Shown: positions 54,116 through 64,000, counted from the first letter of the stretch. The stretch: DNA of 64,000 nt from Rhodanobacter sp. C06 (GCF_002001105.1 NZ_MUNP01000080.1:1-64000); one strand, 5' to 3'. The notes: generated by a model from the sequence alone, not told the origin. Numbers and translations are program-made.

Positions 54116-54805
54116 TCAGCCGAGGAAGCGGTAGCCCACGCCCGGCTCGGTCTTCAGCCAGCGCGGCTGGGCCGGGTCGTCGCCCAGCTTCTGGCGCAGC
54201 TTGCCGATCACGATGCGCAGGTACTGGCTGTCGGCGGCGTGGCTGGGGCCCCACACTTCGCGCAGCAGCTGCGGCTGGGTGACCACGCGGCCGGCATGGC
54301 GCAGCAGCATCGCCAGCACGGCGTACTCCTTGCGGGTCAGCGCCAGTTCGGCGCCGTCCAGCCGCACCTCGCGCCGCGCGAGGTCGACGCTGAGCCGGTC
54401 GTCGTCCCAGCGCGGCGGCGCTTCCGGCTCGCCCGGCGGGCGCTGGCGCAGCAGTGCGCGCAGCCGCGCCATCAGTTCCTGGATGCCGAACGGCTTGGTC
54501 ACGTAGTCGTTGGCGCCGGCGTCCAGCGCGCGCACCTTCTCGGTCTCGGCGTCGCGCACCGACAGCATCAGCACCGGCAGCTGGCTCCACTGGCGCAACT
54601 CGGCCAGCACCTCGTGGCCCTCGCGGTCGGGCAGGCCGAGGTCGAGGATCACCAGGTCGGGGCCGCCCGTGGCCGCCAGCGCCAGCCCCTCCGCCGCGGT
54701 GCCGGCCAACAGCACCTCGTAGCCCTCGGCCCGCAGGCCGATGTCGAGGAAGCGGCGGATCTGCGCCTCGTCGTCGATCACCAGGATGCGGAGGGACGGG
54801 TTCAT
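54116..54805 (-). CDS. kdpE: KdpE response regulator
   Basis: A 229-aa OmpR-type regulator. The receiver has IDDEAQIRRFLDIG and the phospho-acceptor Asp in LVILDLGLPD. The C-terminal winged helix contains LTRKEYAVLAMLLRHAG and LRIVIGKLRQKL. The start overlaps the kdpD stop by ATGA. It activates kdpFABC under potassium limitation or osmotic stress. Confidence 0.95.
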   Translation of the reverse strand: MNPSLRILVIDDEAQIRRFLDIGLRAEGYEVLLAGTAAEGLALAATGGPDLVILDLGLPDREGHEVLAELRQWSQLPVLMLSVRDAETEKVRALDAGANDYVTKPFGIQELMARLRALLRQRPPGEPEAPPRWDDDRLSVDLARREVRLDGAELALTRKEYAVLAMLLRHAGRVVTQPQLLREVWGPSHAADSQYLRIVIGKLRQKLGDDPAQPRWLKTEPGVGYRFLG

Positions 54806-57477
54806 GCGGGGCTGGCGGCGGGCTCGGGCAGCGGCAGGCTGACCCGAATGGTGGTGCCGCCGCCCTCGCGCGGCAAGGCCTCCACGCTGCCGCCGTGGGC
54901 GCCGATCATGCCGCGGCAGATCGCCAGGCCGAGCCCGGTGCTCTGGCTGGCGCGGTCGCCGCGCGAGACCGAATAGAACATGTCGAAGATGCGTGCGCGC
55001 TCGTCCTCGGGGATGCCGGGGCCTCGGTCGCTGACCTCGAGCAGCAGGCGCTCACGCTCGACGCGCACCGCCACGGACACCGGCTCGCCGTCCGGCGAGA
55101 AGCGCGCCGCGTTCTCCAGGATGTTGAACAGCGCCTGCTCGATCAGCGCCGGGTGCACGTGGAGCAGCACGGTGTCGGGCGGCAGCTCGGTGTCCACCCG
55201 CAGCGCGGGAAACAGCTTGCGCAGGCGATGCACCGCGGCGGCCACGATCTCGGCCGCGTCGGTCCAGTCGCGGTTGAGCTTGAGCGTGCCGTGGCCGAGC
55301 CGGGTCATGTCGAGCAGGTTCTGGATATAGCGATCCAGCCGCTGGCCCTCGCCAAGGATCGCCTCCAGCAGCTGCCGGCGCTCGTCGCGCGGCAGCTTGT
55401 CCTCGTAGCTGACCAGGGTGCCGGCCGCGCCGATCATCGAGGCCAGCGGCGAGCGCAGGTCGTGCGACACCGAGGACAGCAGCGCGTTGCGCAGGCGCTC
55501 GGTCTCGCCCTGCACGCGCGCGCCCTCCAGTTCGTCGGCCATTCGTGCCCGCGCCAGTGCCTGGCCGATGTCCTGCACCATCGCCAGCGCCATGCTGCGC
55601 CGCTCCGGATCGGGCTCTCCCGCGTCCGGCGCGAAACGCAGCGCCGCCACGCCGAGGGGATGATCCTCGCCGCCCAGCGGCAGCAGCCAGCACGGCGCCG
55701 CGTTCAGGGTCTCGGTATAGCGGCCGGCCTGTTCGGCGTGGCGCTCGCACCAGTCGGCCGCGGCGAGGTCCTGCGTCTGCAGGGGCCACTCGCGCGGCGC
55801 GGTGGCCGCCGCCTGCAGGGCGCCGCCGGCATCGCGGGCCAGCAGCGCCGCCTCGCAGCGCAGGGCCTGCGCTAGCGCCGCCGCGCCCACCGTGCGGATG
55901 CCCTCGGCGTCGGTGCTGCTGGCCAGCCGCTGACCCAGCGTGAGCAGCGCGCGCGCATGCACGTGCGCCGTGCGCAGCGACTCCACCTGCAGCGCCAGCC
56001 GCGTGGCCAGCCGGCTGCACACCAGCGCCGCCACCAGGAACAGGCACACCGCCAGCACGTCGTCGGAGTTGGCGATCTCCAGCGAATAGCGCGGCGGCGC
56101 GAAGAAGAAGTTGTAGCCGACGAAACACAGGATGGCGGTGTAGACGGCCACCGCCATGCGCGTGCGCACCGCCACCACCAGCACCGCGGTGAGGAAGATC
56201 AGCGACAGGTTCGCCACCGACAGGTAACGCTCGCCGATGAAGGCCAGCGCCAGCGCCGCCAGCGAGGCCAGCGTGGCGTACAGGTACTCGCCGCGGCGAC
56301 CGACGCCGCCCGGCAGGTTCGGCAGGCGCAGGCGGCGACGCGACGCGGCGCGTTCGGCCGGCGTGGCGACGATGGTCAGCTCCAGGTGGGCGCCGCGGCG
56401 CAGCAGCTGCTGGGTGAGCGAGCGGCCGACCATGCGCGCGAACAGCCGCTCGCGGGTGCGCGCCAGCAGGATCTGCCCCACGCCTTCGCGCTCGGCGTGC
56501 GCCAGCAGCTCGTCGGCGACCGCGTGGCCGCGCAGCACCACGGCGTCGCCGCCCAGCCGCCGCGCCAGTCGCATCGCGCTGTCCAGCCGTTCGCGCCGCG
56601 CCGGCTCCAGCCGCGCGCCGGTGTCGACGAAGACCACGCTCCACGGCGCGCCGCGGCGCTCGGCGATCCGCCGCGCCACCCGCACCAGGTATTCGCTCTG
56701 CGCATGGCCGTCGATCGCCGCCAGCACCCGGCGGCGCACCGGCATCACACCGCCGCGCGCCAGCATGGCGCCGCGCAAGTCGCTCTCGACATGGCCGGCC
56801 ACGGTATCCACCGACAGCTCGCGCAACGCGGCGAGGTTGGTGGGCGAAAAGAACGCGTCCAGCGCCGCCGCCGCGGTTTCCGGCACGTACACCTTGCCCT
56901 GCTTCAGGCGCTGGATCAGTTCGCGCGGCGGCAGGTCGACCAGCACGATGTCGCGCGCGCGGTCGAGGAAGGCGTCGGGCACGCGTTCGCGCACGGTGAC
57001 GCCGGTGATGCGCCGCACCTGGTCGTTGAGGCTTTCCAGGTGCTGCACGTTGAGCGCGCTGTAGACCTCGATGCCGGCATCGAGCAGCTCGGCGATATCC
57101 TGCCAGCGGCGTTCATGGCGGCCGCCCGGCAGGTTGCTGTGCGCCAGCTCGTCGACCAGCAGCACGGCGGGCTTGCGCGCCAGCGCCGCGTCGAGATCGA
57201 ACTCGGTGAAATCGCGGTCGCGGTAACGCACTGCCCGGCGCGGCAGCACTTCCATGCCTTCCAGCAGCGCGGCCGTCTCGGCGCGGCCGTGCGTCTCGAC
57301 CAGGCCGATCACCACGTCCACGCCTTGCCGCTTCAGCTCGCGCGCGGCGGACAGCATCGCGTAGGTCTTGCCGACGCCGGGCGCGGCGCCGAGAAAGATC
57401 TTCAGCCGACGGTTGCGCTCGTCCTGTCCGGCACTCAGCAGGGCATCGGCACGCGCTTCACGGGAAGGTTCGGTCAT
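54802..57477 (-). CDS. kdpD: KdpD potassium/turgor sensor kinase
   Basis: An 891-aa kinase. The cytoplasmic N-terminal KdpD domain has a Walker A-type GAAPGVGKT at residues 30-38, then a universal-stress-like domain (about 245-370). Four membrane helices follow (about 395-500), then a GAF-like region, the H-box with SVSHDLRSPLASM, and an HATPase with NILENAARFSPDG and GPGIPEDERARIF. The length is standard. It lies between kdpC (75 bp) and kdpE (ATGA overlap) and phosphorylates KdpE. Confidence 0.95.
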   Translation of the reverse strand: MTEPSREARADALLSAGQDERNRRLKIFLGAAPGVGKTYAMLSAARELKRQGVDVVIGLVETHGRAETAALLEGMEVLPRRAVRYRDRDFTEFDLDAALARKPAVLLVDELAHSNLPGGRHERRWQDIAELLDAGIEVYSALNVQHLESLNDQVRRITGVTVRERVPDAFLDRARDIVLVDLPPRELIQRLKQGKVYVPETAAAALDAFFSPTNLAALRELSVDTVAGHVESDLRGAMLARGGVMPVRRRVLAAIDGHAQSEYLVRVARRIAERRGAPWSVVFVDTGARLEPARRERLDSAMRLARRLGGDAVVLRGHAVADELLAHAEREGVGQILLARTRERLFARMVGRSLTQQLLRRGAHLELTIVATPAERAASRRRLRLPNLPGGVGRRGEYLYATLASLAALALAFIGERYLSVANLSLIFLTAVLVVAVRTRMAVAVYTAILCFVGYNFFFAPPRYSLEIANSDDVLAVCLFLVAALVCSRLATRLALQVESLRTAHVHARALLTLGQRLASSTDAEGIRTVGAAALAQALRCEAALLARDAGGALQAAATAPREWPLQTQDLAAADWCERHAEQAGRYTETLNAAPCWLLPLGGEDHPLGVAALRFAPDAGEPDPERRSMALAMVQDIGQALARARMADELEGARVQGETERLRNALLSSVSHDLRSPLASMIGAAGTLVSYEDKLPRDERRQLLEAILGEGQRLDRYIQNLLDMTRLGHGTLKLNRDWTDAAEIVAAAVHRLRKLFPALRVDTELPPDTVLLHVHPALIEQALFNILENAARFSPDGEPVSVAVRVERERLLLEVSDRGPGIPEDERARIFDMFYSVSRGDRASQSTGLGLAICRGMIGAHGGSVEALPREGGGTTIRVSLPLPEPAASPA

Positions 57478-57552
57478 GCGCTCGTCGGTTCCATGGATGG
57501 CGCGGGAATCTGTGGGCTTTGGTTGGCCGGGCAGGCTCCTAAGTTAGCGCGA

Positions 57553-58137
57553 TCACGTGCCGTGCGTCTGCGACGCATCCAGCGCAAGATTGAGCTGCAG
57601 CACGTTGACCCGCGGCTCGCCAAGCACGCCCAGCTGGCGCCCCTTGGTGGCCCGCGCCACCAAGGCGGCTACTTGCGCCTCGCTCAGTCCGCGCACCCGC
57701 GCCACGCGCGCAATCTGGTACTGCGCCGCGGCCGGGCTGATTTCCGGATCGAGGCCGCTGCCCGAGGCGGTGACCAGGTCCACCGGCACCGGCGCTGTGT
57801 TGCCGGGGTCGGCGGCACGCAGCGCGGCGATGCGCTGCTTCACCGCGTCGGTCAGCGCCGGATTGCTCGGCCCCAGGTTGGAGCCGCCGGAGTTGATGCC
57901 GTTGTCCGGCTGCGGCGAGGTCACCGACGGCCGGCCCCAGAAGTACTTCGGATCGGTGAACGACTGCCCGATCCGCACGGAGCCGACCGGCTTGCCGTCC
58001 CGCTCGATCAGGCTGCCATTGGCCTGCTGCGGAAAGACCAGCTGGGCCAGCCCGGTGGCCACCAGCGGATAGATCACGCCGGTGATCACGGTCAGCAGCA
58101 GCAAGAGTGTAAGCGCGGGACGAACGATGGATTTCAT
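57553..58137 (-). CDS. kdpC: KdpC, potassium ATPase subunit C
   Basis: A 194-aa KdpC with one N-terminal membrane helix (about residues 7-30, [17 protein letters not shown]) and a periplasmic domain with [11 protein letters not shown] and [13 protein letters not shown]. It stabilises the KdpAB complex. Unlike in most bacteria it does not follow kdpB directly; a porin gene and a small ORF lie between. Confidence 0.95.
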   Translation of the reverse strand: MKSIVRPALTLLLLLTVITGVIYPLVATGLAQLVFPQQANGSLIERDGKPVGSVRIGQSFTDPKYFWGRPSVTSPQPDNGINSGGSNLGPSNPALTDAVKQRIAALRAADPGNTAPVPVDLVTASGSGLDPEISPAAAQYQIARVARVRGLSEAQVAALVARATKGRQLGVLGEPRVNVLQLNLALDASQTHGT

Positions 58138-58189
58138 GGATCTTCTCCGGACAGGGATTCTCCGCGCGTGGCGGGAGAATCCGGCATTT

Positions 58190-59002
58190 TCAGAACGAAC
58201 CTTGCAACATCACGAAGCCGCCGGTGCCGCCGACATTCATGCTGTCGTTGCCATTCACGAAACTGACGGTGTGGCGGTAGTAGCGATCGTTGGTGGCGTG
58301 GGTGAGCACGCCGACCACGGTCCAGGATTTGTCGATCGCATATTTCGCACCGACACCGATATCGGCGTAGCCGGGATCGCGCGCACCGTCGGCCATCGGC
58401 AACGCCAGCTCGGTGCTGTAATGGGTATAGCCCGTGTGCAAGGTCAGGCTCCACTGGTCGTTCAGCGGGTACGCGCCTTCCAGCATCAGATAACTGGTGC
58501 CCTTGGAGTTGTCGCGGAAGCCCTGCTCGCGATCCGCGCCAAAGTAATCGGTGAGCGCGTAGTTGTATTTCAGCGTCCACAGTTTCCAGGACAGCGCCAC
58601 GTTGGCTTCCGCCGTGTTGAGCGAGCGCGGGGCCAGGCCGGCATGATCCAGATTGGCGCCGGGATAGATATAGCCGTACAGGCCGGCACGCCATGACCAG
58701 TCGTCGTTGATCGTCCGGCCGTAGCTGGCGTACAGATCCAGCTCCATCGATCCGCCCGGATAACTGCGGTCGCTGATGCTGGAACCCCAGACGCCGGCGG
58801 CAAAGCCATTCGGCAAGGAGAGATCCGCGCCACCCTGCACCGCCGGTTTGCCCCAGCTTTGGGTGAGTCCGCGGAAAATGTAGTTCGTCGTCAGTTCGAC
58901 GTTGCCGGTGAACGTGGTGGTCGGTGCCATATCGGCCCTGACCGTATCCGTCGCCGCCAGGACCAGGCCGGCCACGACGATGGAAGTGAAAAGTCTGCTC
59001 AT
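58190..59002 (-). CDS. TorF-family (TIGR02001-like) outer-membrane porin inside the kdp operon
   Basis: A 270-aa secreted beta-barrel protein. A signal peptide of about 24 residues (ending VRAD) is followed by [20 protein letters not shown], the hallmark N-terminus of TIGR02001/TorF putative porins, alternating beta strands, and a C-terminal Phe (MLQGSF) typical of outer-membrane proteins. A GGAGAACCCC site precedes the ATG. Its place between kdpB and kdpC suggests it supplies an outer-membrane route for potassium or another osmolyte under the same control (inference). Confidence 0.85.
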   Translation of the reverse strand: MSRLFTSIVVAGLVLAATDTVRADMAPTTTFTGNVELTTNYIFRGLTQSWGKPAVQGGADLSLPNGFAAGVWGSSISDRSYPGGSMELDLYASYGRTINDDWSWRAGLYGYIYPGANLDHAGLAPRSLNTAEANVALSWKLWTLKYNYALTDYFGADREQGFRDNSKGTSYLMLEGAYPLNDQWSLTLHTGYTHYSTELALPMADGARDPGYADIGVGAKYAIDKSWTVVGVLTHATNDRYYRHTVSFVNGNDSMNVGGTGGFVMLQGSF

Positions 59003-59048
59003 GGGGTTCTCCACACCGCTTGATGCGATGTACCTCGGTAGGAAAGGA

Positions 59049-59282
59049 TCAGGTGCCGGCGTATCCACCGACGTCGTCGGCATCCGCGGCTGCGCTCCGG
59101 ACGTCCGCCTGCGCCGTCGCCACGGTGACCGGCTCGCTGCGCGGGTGCAGCGGCAACGCGATCACCACGTCGCAATCCGGATCGTTGGCCGACAGGCGCA
59201 GCTCGATGTCGGCACGGGTTGACCGGCCATCCGGCTGTCGAGAGCCGTCAGGCAGGGATACGGATACTTTCAAAATCTGCAT
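59049..59282 (-). CDS. Hypothetical 77-aa protein
   Basis: A small ORF between kdpB and the porin, beginning MQILKVSVSLPDGSRQPD with a GGAG site 7 bp upstream. It is acidic and hydrophilic, with no signal peptide or membrane helix. It has no recognised family. The intact ribosome site, the 46-bp spacing to the porin and the lack of any other gene here are the only support, so it may not be real. Confidence 0.4.
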   Translation of the reverse strand: MQILKVSVSLPDGSRQPDGRSTRADIELRLSANDPDCDVVIALPLHPRSEPVTVATAQADVRSAAADADDVGGYAGT

Positions 59283-59301
59283 GACACAACTCCATGATGC
59301 G

Positions 59302-59321
59302 ATTCCGGCCTTCGCCGGAAT
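59302..59321. repeat. REP-like hairpin after kdpB
   Basis: ATTCCGGC / GCCGGAAT with a 4-base loop, embedded in a CGTCATTCCGGCGAAGG-type sequence that is a frequent intergenic palindrome in proteobacteria. It follows the kdpB stop by 14 bp and could lower downstream expression within the operon. Confidence 0.6.
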
Positions 59322-59335
59322 GACGAACAAAAGGG

Positions 59336-61408
59336 TCAGGCCAGTCCGCACAGGACCAGCAGCATGTCGATGAGCTTGATGCCGAGGAACGGCACCACGA
59401 TGCCGCCCAGGCCGTAGACCAAGAGGTTGCGGCGCAGCAGCGCACCAGCGCCGAGCGCGCGGTACTTCACGCCCTTCAGCGCCAGCGGGATCAGGAAGAT
59501 GATGATCAGCGCGTTGAAGATCACCGCCGACAGGATCGCGCTCTGCGGCGTCGCCAGGCGCATCACGTTGAGTGCGTTGAGCGCCGGATAGGTGGTCGCG
59601 AACGCGGCCGGGATGATCGCGAAGTACTTGGCGATGTCGTTGGAAATCGAGAACGTGGTCAGCGAGCCGCGGGTGATCAGCATCTGCTTGCCGATCTCCA
59701 CCACCTCGATCAGCTTGGTCGGGTTGGAATCGAGGTCGACCATGTTGCCGGCTTCCTTCGCCGCCTGCGTGCCGGTGTTCATCGCCACCGCCACGTCGGC
59801 CTGGGCCAGCGCCGGCGCATCGTTGGTGCCGTCGCCGCACATCGCCACCAGCCGGTTCTCGGCCTGGATGCTGCGGATCAGCTTGAGCTTGGCTTCCGGC
59901 GTGGCCTCGGCGAGGAAATCGTCGACGCCTGCCTCGGCGGCGATCGCCGCCGCGGTGAGCGGGTTGTCGCCGGTGATCATGATGGTCTTGATGCCCATCT
60001 TGCGCATCTCGGCGAAACGCTCCTTGATGCCGCCCTTGACGATGTCCTTCAGCTCGATCACGCCCAGCGCACGGGCTCCCTCGACCACGATCAGCGGGGT
60101 GGCGCCGCGCCGCGCGACGTCCTCGGCCATGCGCTTGACCAGCGGCGGCAGGTGGCTGTTCTGCGCCTCCAGATGTTTCTCCACCGCATCCAGCGCGCCC
60201 TTGCGGATCTGCCGCGTACCCAGGTTCACGCCGCTCATGCGGGTCTGCGCGGTGAACGGCACGAACTGCGCGTGCATCGCCTCCAGCGGCTGCCCGCGCA
60301 GGTCGAACTGCTGCTTGGCCAGCACCACGATGCTGCGCCCTTCCGGCGTCTCGTCGGCCAGCGAGGCGATCTGGGCGGCTTCGGCGAGGATGCTCTCCGC
60401 CACGCCGGGCGCGGGATGGAAGGCGACCGCCTGGCGATTGCCCAGCGTGATGGTGCCGGTCTTGTCCAGCAGCAGCACATCGACGTCGCCGGCCGCCTCG
60501 ACCGCACGGCCTGACGTGGCGATCACGTTGGCGCGGATCATCCGGTCCATGCCCGCGATGCCGATCGCCGACAGCAGCGCACCGATCGTGGTGGGGATCA
60601 GGCAGACCAGCAGCGCGACCAGCACGGTCAACGTGATCGGATGGCCGATGCCGGCCGCCTGCACGCTGTAGATCGAATACGGCAGCAAGGTGGCGCAGGC
60701 GAGCAGGAAGATCAGGGTGAACTTCGCCAGCAGGATGGTCAGCGCGATCTCGTTCGGCGTCTTGCGGCGCTTGGAGCCTTCCACCATCGCGATCATGCGG
60801 TCGAGGAAGCTTTCGCCGGGATTGCTGGTGATGCGCACCACCAGCCAGTCCGACAACACCTTGGTGCCGCCGGTGACCGCGCTGCGGTCGCCGCCGGACT
60901 CGCGGATCACCGGCGCGGATTCACCGGTGATCGCGCTCTCGTCCACGCTGGCCGCACCGGCCACCACCTCGCCGTCGCCGGGCATCTGCTCGCCGGCCTC
61001 GACCAGCACGTGATGGCCGGTGCGCAGGTCGCTGGACGGCACGAAGGTGATCGCGGCCGTCTTGTCGGGGCCGGCCAGTTTCTTCGCGACCACGTCCTTG
61101 CGCGAACTGCGCAACGCATCGGCCTGCGCCTTGCCGCGGCCTTCCGCCAGCGCCTCCGCGAAGTTCGCGAACAGCAGGGTGAACCACAGCCACAGGCTGA
61201 CCCAGAAGATGAAACCGGTCGGCGCCTCGCCCTTGCCGGCGAGCGCCTGCACCCACAGCAAGCTGGTCAGCACGCTGCAGACGAACACCACGAACATCAC
61301 CGGATTGCGGAACTGCAACCGCGGCGACAGCTTGCGGAACGAATCGGCCATCGCCGTGAGCACCAGCTCGCGACTGAAGCCGCTGGCTGCTTGAGTTTGT
61401 GCGGTCAT
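59336..61408 (-). CDS. kdpB: KdpB, potassium-transporting P-type ATPase
   Basis: A 690-aa catalytic subunit. The phosphorylation motif [10 protein letters not shown] is present, with the TGES loop ([10 protein letters not shown]) and the hinge [15 protein letters not shown]. Seven or so membrane helices fit. The length is normal. It starts 3 bp after kdpA stops. It hydrolyses ATP to drive KdpA-mediated uptake. Confidence 0.97.
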   Translation of the reverse strand: MTAQTQAASGFSRELVLTAMADSFRKLSPRLQFRNPVMFVVFVCSVLTSLLWVQALAGKGEAPTGFIFWVSLWLWFTLLFANFAEALAEGRGKAQADALRSSRKDVVAKKLAGPDKTAAITFVPSSDLRTGHHVLVEAGEQMPGDGEVVAGAASVDESAITGESAPVIRESGGDRSAVTGGTKVLSDWLVVRITSNPGESFLDRMIAMVEGSKRRKTPNEIALTILLAKFTLIFLLACATLLPYSIYSVQAAGIGHPITLTVLVALLVCLIPTTIGALLSAIGIAGMDRMIRANVIATSGRAVEAAGDVDVLLLDKTGTITLGNRQAVAFHPAPGVAESILAEAAQIASLADETPEGRSIVVLAKQQFDLRGQPLEAMHAQFVPFTAQTRMSGVNLGTRQIRKGALDAVEKHLEAQNSHLPPLVKRMAEDVARRGATPLIVVEGARALGVIELKDIVKGGIKERFAEMRKMGIKTIMITGDNPLTAAAIAAEAGVDDFLAEATPEAKLKLIRSIQAENRLVAMCGDGTNDAPALAQADVAVAMNTGTQAAKEAGNMVDLDSNPTKLIEVVEIGKQMLITRGSLTTFSISNDIAKYFAIIPAAFATTYPALNALNVMRLATPQSAILSAVIFNALIIIFLIPLALKGVKYRALGAGALLRRNLLVYGLGGIVVPFLGIKLIDMLLVLCGLA

Positions 61409-61411
61409 GAT

Positions 61412-63214
61412 TCAGTGTCCCGACATCAGGAATTCGGCGATCGGCCCCAGGGCCAGCGCCGGCAGGAAAGTCAGTGCGCCCACCACGATCACCACGGAGG
61501 CCAGCAGGGTGATGAACAGCGGCGTGTGCGTCGGCAGCGTGCCGGCCGATTCGGGCACGTGGCGCTTGGCGGCCAGTGAACCGGCCATGGCCAGCATCGC
61601 GATCGCGAGCGGGAAACGCGCCAGGAACATGCAGATGCCGAGCAGCACGTTCCAGAACGGCGTGTTCGCCGAAAGACCGCCGAACGCGCTGCCGTTGTTG
61701 TTGGAGGCCGAGCTGACCGCGTAGAGGATCTCGCTGAAACCGTGCGCCCCGGGATTGGCGATGCCTGCCACACCCGCCGGCAACATCACCGCGACCGCCG
61801 TGCCGATCACCACCAGCGCACACGGCAAGAGCACGGCGAGGCTGGCCATCTTCATCTCGTGGGCCTCGATCTTCTTGCCGAGGTATTCCGGCGTGCGACC
61901 TACCATCAAACCGGCGATGAACACCCCCACCACCGCGAACGCGAGCATGCCGTACAGGCCCGAGCCGACGCCGCCGAAGATCACCTCGCCCAGCTGGATC
62001 AACCACATCGGAATCAGGCCGCCCAGCGGGGTCAGCGAATCGTGCATCGCGTTCACCGCACCGCACGAGGCCGCCGTGGTGATCGCCGCGAACAGGCTGC
62101 TGGCGGCGATGCCGAAGCGGGTCTCCTTGCCTTCCATGTTGCCGCCGGCCTGCAGCGCGGACGCATGCGCATCCACCGCCAACCCGTGCAGCGCCGGATT
62201 GCCGGCCTGCTCGGCAGCCACCAGGCCGATCGTCAGCGGAATGAAGATCAGCAGCATGGTGGCGAGGATCGCCCAGCCCTGGCGGCGGTCGCCGACCATG
62301 CGGCCGAACATCACGCACAGGGCGCCGGGGATCAGGAAGATCGCCAGCATCTCGATGAAGTTGGAGAACGGCGTGGGGTTCTCGTACGGATGCGCCGAGT
62401 TGGCATTGAAGAAGCCGCCACCGTTGGTGCCGAGCATCTTGATCGCGACCTGCGAGGCGGCCGGGCCCATCGGCAAGGTCTGCGTGGTGAGCTGCGCGGG
62501 CTTGGTCTCCGGGTTGCCGGCGGCGTCCTTGACGGGATTGCCCGCCGCATCGGTCACCGGCTGGGCATACGTGCTGGTCTGCAGCACCGGCACATCCACG
62601 TACGGCTTGAAGTTCTGCACCACGCCCTGCGACACCAGCAGCATGGCGATCAGCAACGACAGCGGTAGCAGCACGTACAGCGTGCTGCGGGTCAGGTCGA
62701 CCCAGAAGTTGCCGATGCCCACCGCGCTGCGCCGGCTGAAACCGCGCACCACCGCCACCAGCACCGCGATGCCGGTGGCCGCGGACAGGAAGTTCTGCAC
62801 CGCCAGCCCCGTCATCTGGGTCAGGTAGCTCATCGTCGACTCGCCGGCGTAACCCTGCCAGTTGGTATTGGTGACGAAACTGATCGCGGTATTCATCGCC
62901 GAATCGGGCGATACCGCGCCGAAGTGCTGCGGGTTCAACGGCAGCCACTGCTGCACGCGTTGCAAGGCATACACCACCAGCACGCCAAGCACGTTGAACA
63001 GCAGCATGGCCAGCGCGTAGCGCTTCCAGCCCATCTCCTCGTCGGCGCGGATGCCGCACAGGCGATAGAGCACGCGCTCGATCCGGCCGCCGAATCGCGT
63101 CACGCGGTTCGGCGCTTCGGCAAACACCAGCGCCATGTAATTGCCGAGCGGCTTCACCAGCAGCAGCAACACCACCAGGTACAGGCCGACCTGCAAGATG
63201 TCGTTGGTGGTCAT
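61412..63214 (-). CDS. kdpA: KdpA, potassium-binding channel-like subunit
   Basis: A 600-aa membrane protein with about ten helices. The four filter-like loops are recognisable: [35 protein letters not shown] and [10 protein letters not shown]. The ATG at 63214 overlaps the kdpF stop by ATGA; a longer in-frame reading is rejected. It binds and translocates K+ in the KdpFABC complex. Confidence 0.97.
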   Translation of the reverse strand: MTTNDILQVGLYLVVLLLLVKPLGNYMALVFAEAPNRVTRFGGRIERVLYRLCGIRADEEMGWKRYALAMLLFNVLGVLVVYALQRVQQWLPLNPQHFGAVSPDSAMNTAISFVTNTNWQGYAGESTMSYLTQMTGLAVQNFLSAATGIAVLVAVVRGFSRRSAVGIGNFWVDLTRSTLYVLLPLSLLIAMLLVSQGVVQNFKPYVDVPVLQTSTYAQPVTDAAGNPVKDAAGNPETKPAQLTTQTLPMGPAASQVAIKMLGTNGGGFFNANSAHPYENPTPFSNFIEMLAIFLIPGALCVMFGRMVGDRRQGWAILATMLLIFIPLTIGLVAAEQAGNPALHGLAVDAHASALQAGGNMEGKETRFGIAASSLFAAITTAASCGAVNAMHDSLTPLGGLIPMWLIQLGEVIFGGVGSGLYGMLAFAVVGVFIAGLMVGRTPEYLGKKIEAHEMKMASLAVLLPCALVVIGTAVAVMLPAGVAGIANPGAHGFSEILYAVSSASNNNGSAFGGLSANTPFWNVLLGICMFLARFPLAIAMLAMAGSLAAKRHVPESAGTLPTHTPLFITLLASVVIVVGALTFLPALALGPIAEFLMSGH

Positions 63215-63303
63215 TCGAACCACTCCGGCTTGAGCAAGGCCACGCACAGGTAGCCGGTCAGCGCCACCGCGATCACGCCGGCGAGGAGGTAGAGGACATT
63301 CAT
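63211..63303 (-). CDS. kdpF: KdpF, small stabilising subunit
   Basis: A 30-aa single-helix peptide, [20 protein letters not shown] then [10 protein letters not shown]. The size, helix and terminal KPEWF are diagnostic of KdpF. The stop overlaps the kdpA start by ATGA. Confidence 0.95.
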   Translation of the reverse strand: MNVLYLLAGVIAVALTGYLCVALLKPEWFE

Positions 63304-63349
63304 GACGGGAAACTCATGCAATGAAGGAAGGCAGGCACGGCGCAGCGCC

Positions 63350-63457
63350 CTACTTGCGTGGACTCAGCCGATCGCAGAGCAGCACGAAACCCAACACCAC
63401 CGCACACAGCACGAACAGGAACAGCAGGTAGACGAAATCCATCGGCGTCGACTCCAT
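63350..63457 (-). CDS. 35-aa membrane peptide upstream of kdpF
   Basis: Reads MESTPMDFVYLLFLFVLCAV onward, ending LCDRLSPRK, with one membrane helix. Short ORFs of this form are often found just before kdpF in other proteobacteria, from memory. The start may instead be the second Met at 63442. It is 46 bp before kdpF and on the same strand, so it is probably the first gene of the operon; a role as an accessory KdpFABC peptide is inference. Confidence 0.6.
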   Translation of the reverse strand: MESTPMDFVYLLFLFVLCAVVLGFVLLCDRLSPRK

Positions 63458-63583
63458 GAAAGGACGACGCGCACTGTAGGAAGTGCCGCATAAGAAAGGG
63501 GTAGCGATCCGCGGCCAGCGCGTATAGAACGCGTAAATTTTTCGGCGGCGAGAGTCGCGTGCCCGGGGTTGATCAGAGCATCC

Positions 63584-64000
63584 CTAGACTGCCGTCGGCG
63601 CGGAGTCGTCCACGCCCTGCCCCACCCCGGCCGCCACGACGGGGGCCAGCCGCTGCACCGCCTGGCCAGCGGCCTCCCACCCATCCAGGCCGCCCTGCAG
63701 CGGCCGCACGCGACGATAGCCGCGCGTCATCAGCGCCTGCGCCGCATGGGCGGCGGAAACCTCATTCGGGCAATTGCAATACACCACCAGCTCGCGATCG
63801 AACGGTATCGCGACGACGACCTGCGCGATGCTTTCGACATCGGCGATCAGGGCGCCGGGGATGATCCGGTCGTCCAGCTGTCGGGCCACCGCCGAACGCA
63901 CGTCGATCACCACCGGCGCGCGGCCCGCCGCGATCGCGCCGACCAGTTCCTCGACGCCGATGCGTGCCATTCGCAACGAACGCAGCAGGCGTTCGCGCCG
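63584..64000 (-). CDS. Rhodanese domain, C-terminus of a probable DedA-rhodanese fusion (partial)
   Basis: The frame stays open to the window edge; there is no need for a start at 63966-63976. The visible 139 codons contain a rhodanese domain with VVIDVRSAVARQLDDRIIPG and the active-site Cys in VVYCNCPNEVSAAHAA. The upstream residues (RERLLRSLRMARIGVEEL) match the linker that joins DedA membrane proteins to a GlpE-like rhodanese domain in Xanthomonadaceae, from memory. The function would be sulfur or redox handling near the membrane. It ends 126 bp before the kdp leader gene. Confidence 0.72.
   Translation of the reverse strand, partial: RRERLLRSLRMARIGVEELVGAIAAGRAPVVIDVRSAVARQLDDRIIPGALIADVESIAQVVVAIPFDRELVVYCNCPNEVSAAHAAQALMTRGYRRVRPLQGGLDGWEAAGQAVQRLAPVVAAGVGQGVDDSAPTAV

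Noticed and set aside
63300-63491. 63-codon minus-strand open frame over the kdp leader
   Set aside because: It conflicts in frame with kdpF and the 35-aa peptide, both of which have membrane-helix design and proper spacing.
63491-63583. Possible KdpE box upstream of the kdp operon (TTTACG / TATACG stretch)
   Set aside because: AT-rich bases are present but the repeat and spacing do not match well enough by eye to call a site.

Overview
The window is high-GC DNA from a gammaproteobacterium of the Xanthomonadaceae/Rhodanobacteraceae type (Rhodanobacter, Dyella, Luteibacter or Xanthomonas-like). This is inferred from the TonB-receptor-centred glycan locus, the lexA-imuA-imuB-dnaE2 cassette, the TorF-type porin inside the kdp operon, and REP-like repeats typical of that order. 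No rRNA, tRNA or CRISPR array was seen.

Layout. (1) 0.1-4.2 kb: three minus-strand signalling genes (receiver-kinase-receiver hybrid, Rcp1-like response regulator, CHASE3/PAS sensor kinase), followed by a 268-bp MITE-like element. (2) 4.5-28 kb: a carbohydrate-utilisation locus for mannose-rich, probably plant-type, N-glycans. It holds two GH92 alpha-mannosidases, a GH125 alpha-1,6-mannosidase, a GH2 beta-mannosidase, a GH3 beta-xylosidase-like enzyme, a GH29 alpha-fucosidase, a TonB-dependent receptor, a LacI regulator, a FucP-type permease, a PfkB sugar kinase and an AGE-family isomerase. Six similar 14-bp LacI-type palindromes sit in its promoter regions. A membrane-anchored serine hydrolase lies at its far end. 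(3) 28.1-35.3 kb: an unfamiliar plus-strand cluster: an SLC45/GPH-like sugar symporter, then a PhyH Fe(II)/2-oxoglutarate dioxygenase, a Zn-alcohol dehydrogenase, an alpha/beta esterase and a secreted atypical GH13 enzyme, the last four joined by ATGA overlaps, then an AraC regulator. This is the best candidate for an undescribed system. (4) 35.4-42.2 kb: a small membrane protein, the SOS mutagenesis cassette lexA-imuA-imuB-dnaE2 with a GTAC-N4-GTAC operator over the lexA start, and ssb. (5) 42.5-47 kb: part of a 2-methylcitrate operon (acnD, prpF) with a 2'-5' RNA ligase-like gene between the two; prpB and prpC are not beside it. (6) 47-54 kb: a decayed sulfotransferase fragment, a DipZ-C-terminal-like periplasmic thioredoxin, an Oar-like TonB receptor, an orphan IS3-type orfA and a MocR regulator. 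(7) 54.1-63.5 kb: the complete Kdp potassium system (a 35-aa membrane peptide, kdpF, A, B, a 77-aa ORF, a TorF-like porin, kdpC, D, E), then the C-terminus of a probable DedA-rhodanese fusion at the edge.

How the glycan genes could work together (inference): the receptor imports glycans, periplasmic fucosidase, xylosidase and mannosidases strip them, the permease brings mannose across the inner membrane, the AGE protein isomerises mannose to fructose, and the PfkB kinase phosphorylates it. The LacI protein would repress both divergent arms until the sugar appears. The set resembles from memory the nix N-glycan cluster of Xanthomonas campestris, but no GH20 hexosaminidase or endoglycosidase is present in the window.
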